Assembly: GCA_040391535.1 (NCBI GenBank)
Contig: JBEBXQ010000001.1
Location: forward strand, 1-64,000
Source of the DNA: JBEBXQ01 sp040391535
GTDB taxonomy: Bacteria > Bacteroidota > Bacteroidia > Cytophagales > Spirosomataceae
Direction: 5' to 3'
DNA: 64,000 bases
Part shown: positions 24,738 to 33,562 of the stretch, one piece after another
How positions within the stretch are numbered: the first letter of the stretch is position 1
Layout: every line of letters begins with the position of its first letter
Notes under the pieces: model-generated
The model's input: the letters and a program-made list of their open reading frames with translations, nothing else
Databases searched by the model: none
Told to the model about the DNA's origin: nothing
Program-made: the position numbers and the translations under genes

Positions 24738-25175
24738 ATGAAAAAACTTAATCTTCCGGCATTTGTCTGCAAAGTTAAAGAAGTAGACGGGAAACAATAC
24801 ATTTATGATCTGATCAGGAGAAAGTATCTATTACTCACACCGGAAGAATGGGTACGGCAACATTTTATTAATTTACTGATCACCAATTATCAGTATCCGC
24901 GCTCTTTGTTTGCCATTGAAACCGGTCATAAATATCAGACCCTTTCCAAACGGTCAGATATACTTGTTTTTTCAAAAAGCGGAACACCTTTTCTGCTCGT
25001 CGAGTGTAAAGCTCCTGAAATCTCCCTTACCCAAAACGTTTTTAACCAGATTGCCCAGTACCATCACACCATCCGGCCGGCTTATCTGGCCGTAACCAAT
25101 GGCCTTGAACATTACTGCTTTCAAAGTACACCGGAAGGTATCCTGTTTATGGATAGTTTCCCTCCTCACAGCTAA
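24738..25175 (+). CDS. Stand-alone HSDR_N-type protein with PD-(D/E)xK nuclease fold
   Basis: This 145-residue protein resembles the N-terminal nuclease domain of type I restriction R subunits (HSDR_N_2 type). The active-site pattern is present: KRSDILVF supplies the Asp, and FLLVECKAPE supplies the Glu-x-Lys. QNVFNQIAQYHHTIRPAYLAVTNGLEHYCF completes the fold. There are no helicase domain and no HsdM/HsdS genes, so it is not a restriction system in this context. Small stand-alone versions are common in Bacteroidota, and their role is unknown to me. It may act in DNA repair or be structural. Confidence 0.82.
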   Translation: MKKLNLPAFVCKVKEVDGKQYIYDLIRRKYLLLTPEEWVRQHFINLLITNYQYPRSLFAIETGHKYQTLSKRSDILVFSKSGTPFLLVECKAPEISLTQNVFNQIAQYHHTIRPAYLAVTNGLEHYCFQSTPEGILFMDSFPPHS

Positions 25176-25207
25176 AATAAAAAGCCCGCCTGATTTTCAC
25201 CAGACGG
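25173..25207 (-). terminator. Terminator after yceI-like gene
   Basis: On the minus strand, CCGTCTG (25207-25201) pairs with CAGGCGG (25192-25186) with one mismatch, followed by GC and a T-rich run (25183-25173). It lies 25 nt after the YceI stop. Confidence 0.65.
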
Positions 25208-25232
25208 ACCTGTTCATATTTAGCTTGCTGAA

Positions 25233-25853
25233 TTATTTCGCAGCCGCAATTTTAAAGTCAAGTGTAAAATCATCGTAGATCATTTTATCACCCAAAGCAT
25301 TGGCGTCGAAAAAAGATTTTGAACTGTATTTAATATCATATTTTGAACGGTCAACCGTAATCTTACCCTCTACTGTTGAACCATTGGCATCGGTTTTAAT
25401 AGTAACCGGAAAAGTTACAGGCTTTGTAATGCCTTTGATGGTAAGATTACCCGTAACATCAAAAGTCTGTGCTGTTTTTGCAGTTGCTTTGGTTAAAACA
25501 AAAGTAGCATTGGGATGTTTGTCAGTAGAGAAAAAATCATCGCTTTTCAGGTGGCCGACTAATTTACCATTGAATTCAGCATCTTTGATGTCCTCTACTG
25601 TCAGTGCTGAAAGATCTGCCACAAATTGCGCTCCTGTCAACTTATTCCCGTCCAGGGTGAATGACCCTTCTTTCAGAGGAACTTTGCCAAAATGCTCACC
25701 TGTGACCTTTTTACCATTCCATGTGATTTCACTTTTAGTGGTATTGGCTTTATAAGTTTCTGCCTTTACGCTTAATCCTTTCTCTGCAAATGTTACTGTT
25801 AAACTGAATAATACTGCGGAAACTACTGCTGTGAATTGTTTTAACGATTTCAT
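25233..25853 (-). CDS. YceI-like family periplasmic protein
   Basis: This 206-residue lipocalin-like protein has a signal peptide (about 1-23, KQFTAVVSAVLFSLTVTFAE) and the YceI pattern: EITWNGKKVTGEHFGKVPLK, DLSALTVEDIKDAEFNGKLV, the DDFFSTDKHPNATFVLTKA motif, and TVDRSKYDIKYSS near the end. YceI proteins bind isoprenoid-like lipids. It follows a MarR gene by 37 nt on the same strand and is the probable target of that regulator. Confidence 0.92.
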   Translation of the reverse strand: MKSLKQFTAVVSAVLFSLTVTFAEKGLSVKAETYKANTTKSEITWNGKKVTGEHFGKVPLKEGSFTLDGNKLTGAQFVADLSALTVEDIKDAEFNGKLVGHLKSDDFFSTDKHPNATFVLTKATAKTAQTFDVTGNLTIKGITKPVTFPVTIKTDANGSTVEGKITVDRSKYDIKYSSKSFFDANALGDKMIYDDFTLDFKIAAAK

Positions 25854-25890
25854 ACTGATAAAAATTGACTTGATTTAATGAATGTATTTA

Positions 25891-26349
25891 TTATTGACTG
25901 TTTCTTAATTTATCCAGAAGACGACTGACCTCACCTGCTTCTTCATCACTGATATACTGATAACTTTCTTCTTCTAACCTTATGATCGCCGGTGCGACTT
26001 CCTCAAGAACCCTGATACCCTCACTGGTAATGGTTACATTCACAGCCCGGCGGTCGTTTGGACAAACCACCCTTTCCACATAACCTTTTAGTAGCAGTTT
26101 ATCTACCAGCCTTGACGTATTCGAGTTACGATCCAGCATCCGTTCGGCAATGCTATTGATTTTAACAGCCTGTGGATGTTGTCCTTTCAGGATTCTCAAC
26201 ACATTAAATTGCTGAGGGGATAATCCGTAAGGTTTGAAAAATTCCAGTTGCCTGTTCATTATCCAGTTACTGGTGAATACAATATTCAGAAAAGCCTTCT
26301 GTAGCGACGACCTGAATTTAGGCTGCATAATATCATTCTCCAGTGACAT
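25891..26349 (-). CDS. MarR family transcriptional regulator
   Basis: This 152-residue winged-helix dimer has the helix NIVFTSNWIMNRQLEFFKPY, then GLSPQQFNVLRILKGQHPQA. The recognition helix follows, ERMLDRNSNTSRLVDKLLLK, with the wing VVCPNDRRAVNVTITSEG, where the DRR motif is diagnostic of MarR. It precedes the yceI-like gene, and a palindrome-rich region lies directly upstream (26367-26404), which suggests autoregulation of the pair. Confidence 0.93.
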   Translation of the reverse strand: MSLENDIMQPKFRSSLQKAFLNIVFTSNWIMNRQLEFFKPYGLSPQQFNVLRILKGQHPQAVKINSIAERMLDRNSNTSRLVDKLLLKGYVERVVCPNDRRAVNVTITSEGIRVLEEVAPAIIRLEEESYQYISDEEAGEVSRLLDKLRNSQ

Positions 26350-26366
26350 GATCTGATCTGTTTAAG

Positions 26367-26404
26367 TTAAATTTAATTGTATTTCACAATTGATGTATAT
26401 ACAT
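26367..26404. promoter_or_regulatory. Array of palindromes upstream of marR, candidate operator
   Basis: Three symmetric elements follow one another: TTAAATTTAA (26367-26376), AATTGT-N5-ACAATT (26375-26391) and ATGTATATACAT (26393-26404). They begin 18 nt upstream of the MarR start codon. MarR dimers usually bind 16-20-bp dyads like the central one. Confidence 0.5.
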
Positions 26405-26511
26405 TTAATGTAAGAACATCTATATTCAGAAGAATAGTTCATCATTGTTTACTATTTTTCGGAAATATTTTCAAAACCAGTCATACATTCTTAAAATCAA
26501 GGTTTTTATTC

Positions 26512-27087
26512 ATGAGCTATCTTAAATATCCGCTGATCCTGGCTTCACAATCACCGCGCAGACAGGAATTGCTACAACAAACAGGTTTTGAATTCTCGGT
26601 CATTGTCAAACCTACTTCTGAAACCTATCCTGACACCCTTGACCCTTACCATGTACCGGCCTATCTGGCTGAACAAAAAGCAGAAGAATTTGAAACTGAA
26701 CAAAAAAACAACCTGGTTTTGTGTGCGGATACCATTGTACTTCTTAACGGTAAGATTCTTAATAAACCGGAAAATGAAAATCATGCAAGACAAATGCTGG
26801 AAAGCTTATCAGGACATGAGCATGAAGTACTGACTGCCGTTTGTCTGGCCGGACCGGAAGGTACCGATACACGGACCGACGCAGCCAAAGTTATTTTCAG
26901 AAAACTGGAAAAAAGTGAAATTGATTATTATATTGCTCAATACAAGCCATTTGATAAGGCTGGTGCATACGGGATTCAGGAGTGGATTGGCATGACAGGC
27001 ATTACCAGGATTGAAGGTTCGTTTTACACCATTATGGGCCTGCCCACGCATCTGGTTTTTGATATGCTTAAACCTTACATACATTAA
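26512..27087 (+). CDS. maf: Maf-like nucleoside triphosphate pyrophosphatase
   Basis: This 191-residue house-cleaning pyrophosphatase of the Maf/YhdE type probably acts on dTTP, UTP or modified pyrimidine nucleotides. The family start LILASQSPRRQELL (8-21), the catalytic-base region VLCADTIV (Asp 73), and the KPFDKAGAYGIQEWIG segment are intact. The frame is open further upstream (to 26377), but only the ATG at 26512 gives the conserved N-terminus. Its stop is one base before the ATG of the GH13 gene, so the two are probably coupled. Confidence 0.95.
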   Translation: MSYLKYPLILASQSPRRQELLQQTGFEFSVIVKPTSETYPDTLDPYHVPAYLAEQKAEEFETEQKNNLVLCADTIVLLNGKILNKPENENHARQMLESLSGHEHEVLTAVCLAGPEGTDTRTDAAKVIFRKLEKSEIDYYIAQYKPFDKAGAYGIQEWIGMTGITRIEGSFYTIMGLPTHLVFDMLKPYIH

Positions 27088-27088
27088 A

Positions 27089-28573
27089 ATGCATAACCCT
27101 ACCATTGGATACGAGATTTTCACGGCCTCCTTCTGCGATTCCAATGGCGATGGCACAGGCGATTTACAAGGAATTATATCGAAACTCGGCTATCTGAAAG
27201 AGTTGGGAGTCGACTGTATATGGTTAACACCCATACATCCTTCCCCGACCTACCACAAATATGACATTCTTGACTATTATGCCATAGACCCGTCCTTCGG
27301 TACATTAGATGACCTTAAAGAATTACTGGAACACGCACATCAGTCAGGTATTCAGGTATTACTTGATCTGGTGATTAATCACACCAGCGACCAGCATCCC
27401 TGGTTTCAGGAAGCCTTAAAAAATCCGGAAAGTGAATATCATGATTTTTATATCTGGATGCATCCGGAAGAAATTGAAGCGCGTGGAATCGCATTCAGGG
27501 AAGGGACTCACGATACTGATCAGACCGAGCCATGGCATACGGCGCCTGGCCATGAGCAGAAATATTACGGGGCGTTCTGGAAAGGAATGCCCGACCTTAA
27601 TTTCAGATCTGAAAGGTTAAAAGAAGAGATCAGAAAGATCATACACTACTGGTTAGTCGAAATTGGTGTTGACGGCTTCCGGATGGACGCAGCGAGGCAT
27701 ATCTTTCCGCATTGGGAGAAAGAAAAAAATCCGGAATTCTGGAAAGAGTTCAAAGGATGGGTAGAAGAAACCGGAAAACCCTGCTTCACAATAGGAGAAG
27801 TATGGGCAACTACTGATGAAACGGCCCCCTACCTGGCCGGTTTAAACAGTATTTTCAATTTTGACCTGTATTTTCTGCTGCAGCAGATCTTTAAGGAAGA
27901 AAGTGATCCCGGGCTTGTAAAGGCATTAACAGACATCTATCAGCAGTATTCAGATTACAGCGATTCATTTACTGATACCATTATCCTGTCCAACCATGAC
28001 CAGGACAGGATTACAACATCCACCGATAATTATCGAAAAAAAAATAAGCTCGCAGCCAGTATTCTGCTTACCTTACCCGGGCTTCCTTTTTTATATTACG
28101 GAGAAGAGATAGGCATGCTGGGCCGAAAACCCGATCCCTTTATCAGAGAGCCGTTTCTCTGGTCTGATGATCCTCATGACCCCGCTATTACCAGAGTTGT
28201 TGATGCCTGCTATAGTACGCCGGATACCGTCAGGCCTTTAAACAAACAGCAGGAATCAGAGGATTCGGTTTTTCATCACTACAAAAAGATGATCGCTTTA
28301 AGAAAATCAGAACCTTCGCTGGCATCTTCTCAAAATTACAATTTACAATCTGTTGAAACGCAGGACCCCCAACTTCTTATCTATATCAGACCTCATTCTG
28401 AACGATCAGTTATTGTGCTGCACAATCTGAGCGGAACAGATAAACAACTGCCGGAGATTCCACGTGTCAGCGAAATACTTTTCTGCAACACTCTGTATCA
28501 GGCCTCATTACTTCAGGAGTTAACCTTGAGTCCTTACAGCAGCATTGTTGCACTAATTGAAAACCCCGAATAA
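27089..28573 (+). CDS. GH13 alpha-amylase/alpha-glucosidase family enzyme, cytoplasmic
   Basis: This 494-residue enzyme has no signal peptide. GH13 regions in order: the N-terminal SFCDSNGDGTGDLQGIISKL, LDLVINHTS, the nucleophile region VDGFRMDAARHIF (Asp 200), the acid/base region TIGEVWATTDE (Glu 237) and the transition-state Asp in ILSNHDQDRI (Asp 304). GLPFLYYGEEIGMLG follows, and a C-terminal beta domain runs from about 415. Features fit intracellular alpha-1,4- or 1,6-glucosidases, but the exact linkage cannot be fixed by eye. The ATG at 27089 is chosen because the longer frame from 27011 lies inside maf. Confidence 0.93.
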   Translation: MHNPTIGYEIFTASFCDSNGDGTGDLQGIISKLGYLKELGVDCIWLTPIHPSPTYHKYDILDYYAIDPSFGTLDDLKELLEHAHQSGIQVLLDLVINHTSDQHPWFQEALKNPESEYHDFYIWMHPEEIEARGIAFREGTHDTDQTEPWHTAPGHEQKYYGAFWKGMPDLNFRSERLKEEIRKIIHYWLVEIGVDGFRMDAARHIFPHWEKEKNPEFWKEFKGWVEETGKPCFTIGEVWATTDETAPYLAGLNSIFNFDLYFLLQQIFKEESDPGLVKALTDIYQQYSDYSDSFTDTIILSNHDQDRITTSTDNYRKKNKLAASILLTLPGLPFLYYGEEIGMLGRKPDPFIREPFLWSDDPHDPAITRVVDACYSTPDTVRPLNKQQESEDSVFHHYKKMIALRKSEPSLASSQNYNLQSVETQDPQLLIYIRPHSERSVIVLHNLSGTDKQLPEIPRVSEILFCNTLYQASLLQELTLSPYSSIVALIENPE

Positions 28574-28617
28574 TTTTCACATCTTTGTTTATCCTGAACC
28601 ATACCTGTCCGTCTCTC

Positions 28618-29634
28618 ATGAAGCTATCAAGTCTATTACTGCTGCTATTTGCTTTCTGCCTTACAGCAGAAGTATTTTCTCAGAAAAACTATCCTGCTGT
28701 CGGAAAGGTTGTCTACTCCACCGACAAACTCAGACAGCTGATCCCTGAAGATGCCCGGATTGAAGTACTTGCAATGGGATTTACCTGGTCTGAAGGCCCC
28801 GTATGGATAAAGGAAGGCAACTATCTCCTTTTTTCAGACGTCCCCGGCAATAGTATTTATAAATGGAATGAAAAAGACGGTATCAGCGAATTCCTAAAGC
28901 CATCAGGCTATACGGGAGCCGGTACATACAGTGATGAACCGGGCAGTAACGGATTAACCCTTAACCACAAAGGTCAGCTGGTTCTGGCAGAGCATGGTGA
29001 TCGCCGCATTGCTGCTATGCCCCTTAGCGGAGGAGGTAAAATAACCCTTGCAGACCATTATCATAACAAGCGATTCAACAGCCCGAATGATGTAATCCAA
29101 CACCCTGTGTCCCATGAGTATTATTTCACAGATCCCCCGTACGGGCTCTTAAAAAAAGAAAAAGATCCTACCCGTGAAATTGACTTTTTCGGAGTTTATA
29201 AAATTACCGTTTCCGGAGAAGTTATCTTATTGGACAAAACCATGACAAGGCCAAACGGACTTGCCTTATCACCGGACGGAAACACCCTTTATGTCGCGCA
29301 ATCCGATCCGGCATCGGCTATATTAAAAAGTTTTCCGCTAAAATCTGACGGAAGTATTGGGGAAGGCAAAGTGCTCTATGATGCCACCCCGATGGTAAAA
29401 CAAGGACTTCCGGGCCTTCCCGATGGTCTTAAAACAGACACTGAGGGGAATTTGTGGGCGTCGGGTCCCGGCGGGATTCTGATTCTGGACCAGTCGGGCA
29501 CCCTGCTGGGCCGGATTGATACCGGCACCGCTACTGCCAATTGTGCATGGGGTGATGATGGTAAAACCTTGTACATCACTGCCAATAATATGCTCTGCCG
29601 CATTAAGACCAACGTAAAAGGTGCCGGCTTTTAG
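28618..29634 (+). CDS. SMP-30/gluconolactonase family exported protein
   Basis: This 338-residue six-bladed propeller protein has a signal peptide (MKLSSLLLLLFAFCLTAEVFS). Family landmarks are TWSEGPVWI (metal-binding Glu), LLFSDVPGNSIYKW, EPGSNGLTLNHKG, RFNSPNDVI (metal-binding Asn), TRPNGLALSPDG and GLPDGLKTDTEGNLW (metal-binding Asp). It is a likely periplasmic lactonase of sugar-acid metabolism. The ATG at 28618 gives the signal peptide directly. The upstream TTG is less likely. It follows the GH13 gene by 44 nt. Confidence 0.9.
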   Translation: MKLSSLLLLLFAFCLTAEVFSQKNYPAVGKVVYSTDKLRQLIPEDARIEVLAMGFTWSEGPVWIKEGNYLLFSDVPGNSIYKWNEKDGISEFLKPSGYTGAGTYSDEPGSNGLTLNHKGQLVLAEHGDRRIAAMPLSGGGKITLADHYHNKRFNSPNDVIQHPVSHEYYFTDPPYGLLKKEKDPTREIDFFGVYKITVSGEVILLDKTMTRPNGLALSPDGNTLYVAQSDPASAILKSFPLKSDGSIGEGKVLYDATPMVKQGLPGLPDGLKTDTEGNLWASGPGGILILDQSGTLLGRIDTGTATANCAWGDDGKTLYITANNMLCRIKTNVKGAGF

Positions 29635-29756
29635 CTTATTTTAATCCCAAATTCATTATTACAAAATTTTAGAAAGGAATATCCTGTTTCTTTTTTGATA
29701 AGTCTGACGATATAGCGAACTTCGTATGTTGAAATTGCTGAACTGCAGTCAGGAGA

Positions 29757-31682
29757 ATGCTTGAGAGCCGCCGATTTATTATTATAGGATTTTTCTTGTT
29801 TTTTGGGATTACCTATCTCGCACGATTGTTTTATTTACAGGTCGTAGATGAAACGTATGCCATAGAATCATCAAGCAACTCCATCAAAAGAGTGATCGAA
29901 ACGCCCTTCAGAGGCCAGATATATGACCGTTACGGTAATCTGATTGTCTATAACACACCTGTTTATGACCTGATGGTCACTCCTGCAAAAGTACGTATAC
30001 CAGATACACTGGCATTCTGCCGTCTTCTGCAAATCGACAGAATGGAATTCGACAGCCTGATGAATGCAGCCAGAACCTACTCACGGGTCAAACCATCCCT
30101 TTTTCTTCGTCAGCTTTCCAAAGAGGAATTTGCGTCAATACAGGATGCAATGGTTGATTTTCAGGGTTTTGAATTTGCAAAAAGCTCTTTAAGAACCTAT
30201 GCATCAAGCACCATGGCAAATGCATTGGGATACGTCAGCGAAATTACCAAAAGACAGCTGGAGAAAAAGGAAGATAATTATTACCGGCAGGGTGATTATG
30301 TGGGGCAAAGCGGTTTGGAAGCTTTCTATGAAGAACAACTGAGAGGGCGTAAGGGCGTTAAATTTGTTATGCAGAATGTAAACGGAGTCTATAAAGGGCC
30401 CTGGAAAAACGGAGAGCTTGATACCATTGCAGTCGCCGGCCGGAATCTTCATACAGGGATAGACCTGGAAGTGCAGCAGTATGCCGACAGCCTGATGATT
30501 AACAAAGTGGGCAGTGTGGTCGCGATTGAACCTAAAACAGGGGAAATTCTCACTATCGTTTCCGCACCTACCTACGATCCTAACTTATTATCGAGCCGGC
30601 ATTTTGCAAAAAACTATGCTGAATTATCGAAAAATCCATATAAACCTCTCTTTAACCGGCCGGTTATGGCCAGTTACCGCCCGGGATCCACATTTAAAAC
30701 TATTCAGGCGCTGATCGGCCTTCAGGAGGGCGTCATTACCCACAATACCGGATTCAGCCACGCAGGGTCGCCCATCAAATGTCACGGTCACCCTGGCACA
30801 GGCAATGTCGCTACCAGTCTGCAATATTCCTGCAATCCTTATTACTACCATGTTTTCCGTCGTCTGATTTTAAAAAATGACGTAGGAAATTCTTATAAAA
30901 CCTCTGCTAAAGGATTAAGTGACTGGTATGGATATGTAAGTAAATTCGGACTGGCCGATAAACTGGGCACCGACCTTCCCAGTGAGTACAAGGGAAATCT
31001 GCCTGATGATAAATATTACAACAAAATTTACGGAGCTAATCAATGGCGTTTTTCCAACATTTACTCTCTGAGTATCGGAGAAGGGGAAATTTTGATAACT
31101 CCTTTAAAAATGGCCAACGTTGCTGCTATTCTGGCCAATAAAGGGTATTATTATACCCCTCATCTGGTCAGAGCAATCGGCGAAAACGGAAATCCTTTAC
31201 CACAATATAAGGAACGCCACGAGACAGGAATTAACCCGGTCCATTTTGAATCGATAACCGAAGGGATGATCAATGCCGTAAGGGCAGGTACCACCAACCC
31301 TCTGGCCAGAATCCAGGGAATTGAAATTGCGGGGAAAACCGGAACTTCTCAAAACCGTGTCGGTGCTGACCATTCCATTTTTATTGCCTACGCTCCTGCG
31401 CATGACCCCAAAATTGCCATAGCTGTGTTTGTTGAAAACGGAGGCTTTGGAGGTACGGCAGCAGCAACAGTCGCCAACCTTGTTATTGAAAAATACCTGA
31501 ATCGCCAGATACAAAGTAAAGCCCTTGAGAATTTTGTACTGAACAAAAACTATATGCCTGCAGTCGTTTTACCAAAACCGAAACCTGCTGTGCCAAAAGA
31601 TACTACTAAAAAAACAACACCTCTCGTTACAAAAGCTGATGCGGTAAGGCCTGAAGAGTTGACCAGTACAAAGAAAATATAA
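29757..31682 (+). CDS. mrdA: Penicillin-binding protein 2 (elongation transpeptidase)
   Basis: This 641-residue class B PBP has an N-terminal membrane anchor (about 7-24, FIIIGFFLFFGITYLARL) and a pedestal domain (about 35-230). The transpeptidase domain has all catalytic motifs: SxxK at 311-314 (PGSTFKT), SxN at 358-360 (YSCNPYY) and KTG starting at 527 (GKTGTSQN). The C-terminal roughly 45 residues are Pro/Lys/Thr rich. It is followed by rodA after 28 nt, its SEDS partner. The usual upstream mreBCD genes are not present here, and an SMP-30 gene precedes it. An AGGAGA stretch directly abuts the ATG, too close to act as a normal Shine-Dalgarno. Confidence 0.95.
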   Translation: MLESRRFIIIGFFLFFGITYLARLFYLQVVDETYAIESSSNSIKRVIETPFRGQIYDRYGNLIVYNTPVYDLMVTPAKVRIPDTLAFCRLLQIDRMEFDSLMNAARTYSRVKPSLFLRQLSKEEFASIQDAMVDFQGFEFAKSSLRTYASSTMANALGYVSEITKRQLEKKEDNYYRQGDYVGQSGLEAFYEEQLRGRKGVKFVMQNVNGVYKGPWKNGELDTIAVAGRNLHTGIDLEVQQYADSLMINKVGSVVAIEPKTGEILTIVSAPTYDPNLLSSRHFAKNYAELSKNPYKPLFNRPVMASYRPGSTFKTIQALIGLQEGVITHNTGFSHAGSPIKCHGHPGTGNVATSLQYSCNPYYYHVFRRLILKNDVGNSYKTSAKGLSDWYGYVSKFGLADKLGTDLPSEYKGNLPDDKYYNKIYGANQWRFSNIYSLSIGEGEILITPLKMANVAAILANKGYYYTPHLVRAIGENGNPLPQYKERHETGINPVHFESITEGMINAVRAGTTNPLARIQGIEIAGKTGTSQNRVGADHSIFIAYAPAHDPKIAIAVFVENGGFGGTAAATVANLVIEKYLNRQIQSKALENFVLNKNYMPAVVLPKPKPAVPKDTTKKTTPLVTKADAVRPEELTSTKKI

Positions 31683-31710
31683 CCGACACACTACCAGCAA
31701 TCAGATATTC

Positions 31711-33042
31711 ATGACAAAGAACACAAATTTGAGGGGACAGAAAATAGATTGGGTCGTACTGCTGATCTATATATTATGCGTTCTGATGGGATGGTTTAAT
31801 ATTTACGCCTCAGTGTATAGCCCTGAAATGCCTACCAGTATTTTTGATATGTCACACCGGGCGGGGCAGCAGATCACCTGGATTGGCACAACCTGCCTTA
31901 TTGTGACTGCCATTATGGTAATTGACCATAAATTTTATGAGACTTTCGCTTATGTCATTTATGCGATCAATATTGTTTCACTAATCGCCGTATTTGTCCT
32001 CGGAACTGAAATCAATGGTTCACATTCCTGGATCAAAGTAGGGTCTTTTTCCATTCAACCAGCTGAATTCGCTAAACTTGGTGTATGTCTGGCACTTGCC
32101 AAATATCTGAGTGACCCCACTATTTCCCTTACCAAGGGTTTTAAAAATTATATTCCGGTTATTGCTATTATAGGTGTGCCGTGTCTTCTGATTCTGCTAT
32201 CCAAAGAAACCGGCTCCATGCTCGTGTTTTCCTCATTTGCTATTATGCTTTATCGGGAAGGACTTCCCGGTGCCATTCCCGCTATCGTCATTACAATAGC
32301 GATCCTGGTGATTCTTACCTTGCTTGTTGCCAAACTATATCTGATTCTGGGTATTGTTGTACTGGCGGGAATTGCCATATGGATGATGCCTAAAATGGCC
32401 CGGAGACGTGGTGGTATAGCCGCAACGGTCATGATTTCACTGATGATGACCGGTATTGTATTCAGTGTCGATTTCATCATGAACAGTATTCTTCAGCCTC
32501 ACCAGAAACGCCGGATCATGGTTTTGCTTGATCCATATTCTGATCCAAGAGGCGCGGGCTGGAATGTAATTCAATCGAAGATTGCCATCGGATCAGGACG
32601 GCTGTCCGGTAAAGGATTTCTTGAAGGAACACAAACCAAATTTGACTTCGTACCCGAACAAAGTACCGACTTCATTTTCTGTACCGTAGGTGAAGAACAT
32701 GGCTTCATCGGATCTGCGATTGTGGTGGTTTTATTTGTCAGCCTTATTCTGCGGTTGCTCGTCATGGCTGAGCGTCAGAGAACCCGTTTTGCCAGGGTAT
32801 ATGGTTATGGAGTTACCGGAATATTCTTCTTTCACTTCATGGTCAATATCGGTATGACCATCGGCCTGATGCCCGTTATTGGTATTCCGTTACCATTTTT
32901 CAGTTACGGAGGGTCTTCATTCTGGGCTTTCTCTATTCTCCTCTTCATCTTTCTGAAAATAGATTCCCAGCGGCCATACACACTATCGCGGACAACCAGT
33001 ATGTATGACCAGCACGGACAAAAAAAGCTTAAATCTGTTTAA
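31711..33042 (+). CDS. rodA: Rod-shape peptidoglycan polymerase RodA (SEDS family)
   Basis: This 443-residue multi-pass membrane protein polymerises lipid II during side-wall growth together with PBP2. SEDS motifs are INGSHSWIKVGSFSIQPAEF, FVPEQSTDFIFCTVGEEHGF and GIPLPFFSYGGSSFWAF. It is longer than E. coli RodA (370 residues) through an extra hydrophobic hairpin at about 190-245 (ILVILTLLVAKLYLILGIVV, then MPKMARRRGG), as seen in other Bacteroidota. It is adjacent to mrdA, which identifies it as RodA. It converges with the DUF423 gene, 7 nt away. Confidence 0.95.
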   Translation: MTKNTNLRGQKIDWVVLLIYILCVLMGWFNIYASVYSPEMPTSIFDMSHRAGQQITWIGTTCLIVTAIMVIDHKFYETFAYVIYAINIVSLIAVFVLGTEINGSHSWIKVGSFSIQPAEFAKLGVCLALAKYLSDPTISLTKGFKNYIPVIAIIGVPCLLILLSKETGSMLVFSSFAIMLYREGLPGAIPAIVITIAILVILTLLVAKLYLILGIVVLAGIAIWMMPKMARRRGGIAATVMISLMMTGIVFSVDFIMNSILQPHQKRRIMVLLDPYSDPRGAGWNVIQSKIAIGSGRLSGKGFLEGTQTKFDFVPEQSTDFIFCTVGEEHGFIGSAIVVVLFVSLILRLLVMAERQRTRFARVYGYGVTGIFFFHFMVNIGMTIGLMPVIGIPLPFFSYGGSSFWAFSILLFIFLKIDSQRPYTLSRTTSMYDQHGQKKLKSV

Positions 33043-33049
33043 AAACGGG

Positions 33050-33433
33050 TCATTCGGTCATCTTCAGGGCAGACAAGCCTACAAAAACCCAGCCTGCAAT
33101 CATCAGCAAACCCCCGATGGGAGCAGTAGCACCGAATTTGGTAATACCTGTAAAGCAAATGGCATAAAGCGAACCGGAAAATATAATTGTTCCGGCCAGA
33201 AAAGCCACTCCAGCCCAGTTGAGCCAACGGGCGGCATCCTCTCCGGACCGCTGCAACAGAATTCCGATCAGGACCAGCGCGATTGCATGATAGAACTGAT
33301 ACTTCACAGCAGTTTCAAAAGTATCCATTCTTCCGCTTTCCGCCAGCATACCTTTTAACGCATGGGCACCAAAGGCCCCTAAAACAACTGCCAGCGCACC
33401 TAATACAGATCCGGAAATAAGTGTAAATTTCAT
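33050..33433 (-). CDS. DUF423 family small membrane protein
   Basis: This 127-residue protein has four hydrophobic helices, starting with LISGSVLGALAVVLGAFGAHAL, which is the DUF423 signature (GAFGAHALK), followed by KYQFYHAIALVLIGIL and the final GGLLMIAGWVFVGLSAL. The biochemical function of the family is unknown. It probably has its own promoter on the minus strand. Confidence 0.9.
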   Translation of the reverse strand: MKFTLISGSVLGALAVVLGAFGAHALKGMLAESGRMDTFETAVKYQFYHAIALVLIGILLQRSGEDAARWLNWAGVAFLAGTIIFSGSLYAICFTGITKFGATAPIGGLLMIAGWVFVGLSALKMTE

Positions 33434-33562
33434 AATTGATTTTTCAATTTATATTTTCAACATTTGTCTGCAGGTAATTATTTCTGCTCAGATCCTTTTA
33501 ACAAAAATAGAACCAAATCCACAAAGACTACCCTAATTTTGACATTCTATTCCCAAAAATAC

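Noticed and set aside
24738..25175. Type I restriction system
   Set aside because: Only the nuclease-like N-domain is present. No helicase, HsdM or HsdS genes are nearby.
27011..27088. Longer start for the GH13 enzyme
   Set aside because: This part lies within maf in another frame. The ATG at 27089 directly after the maf stop gives the family N-terminus.
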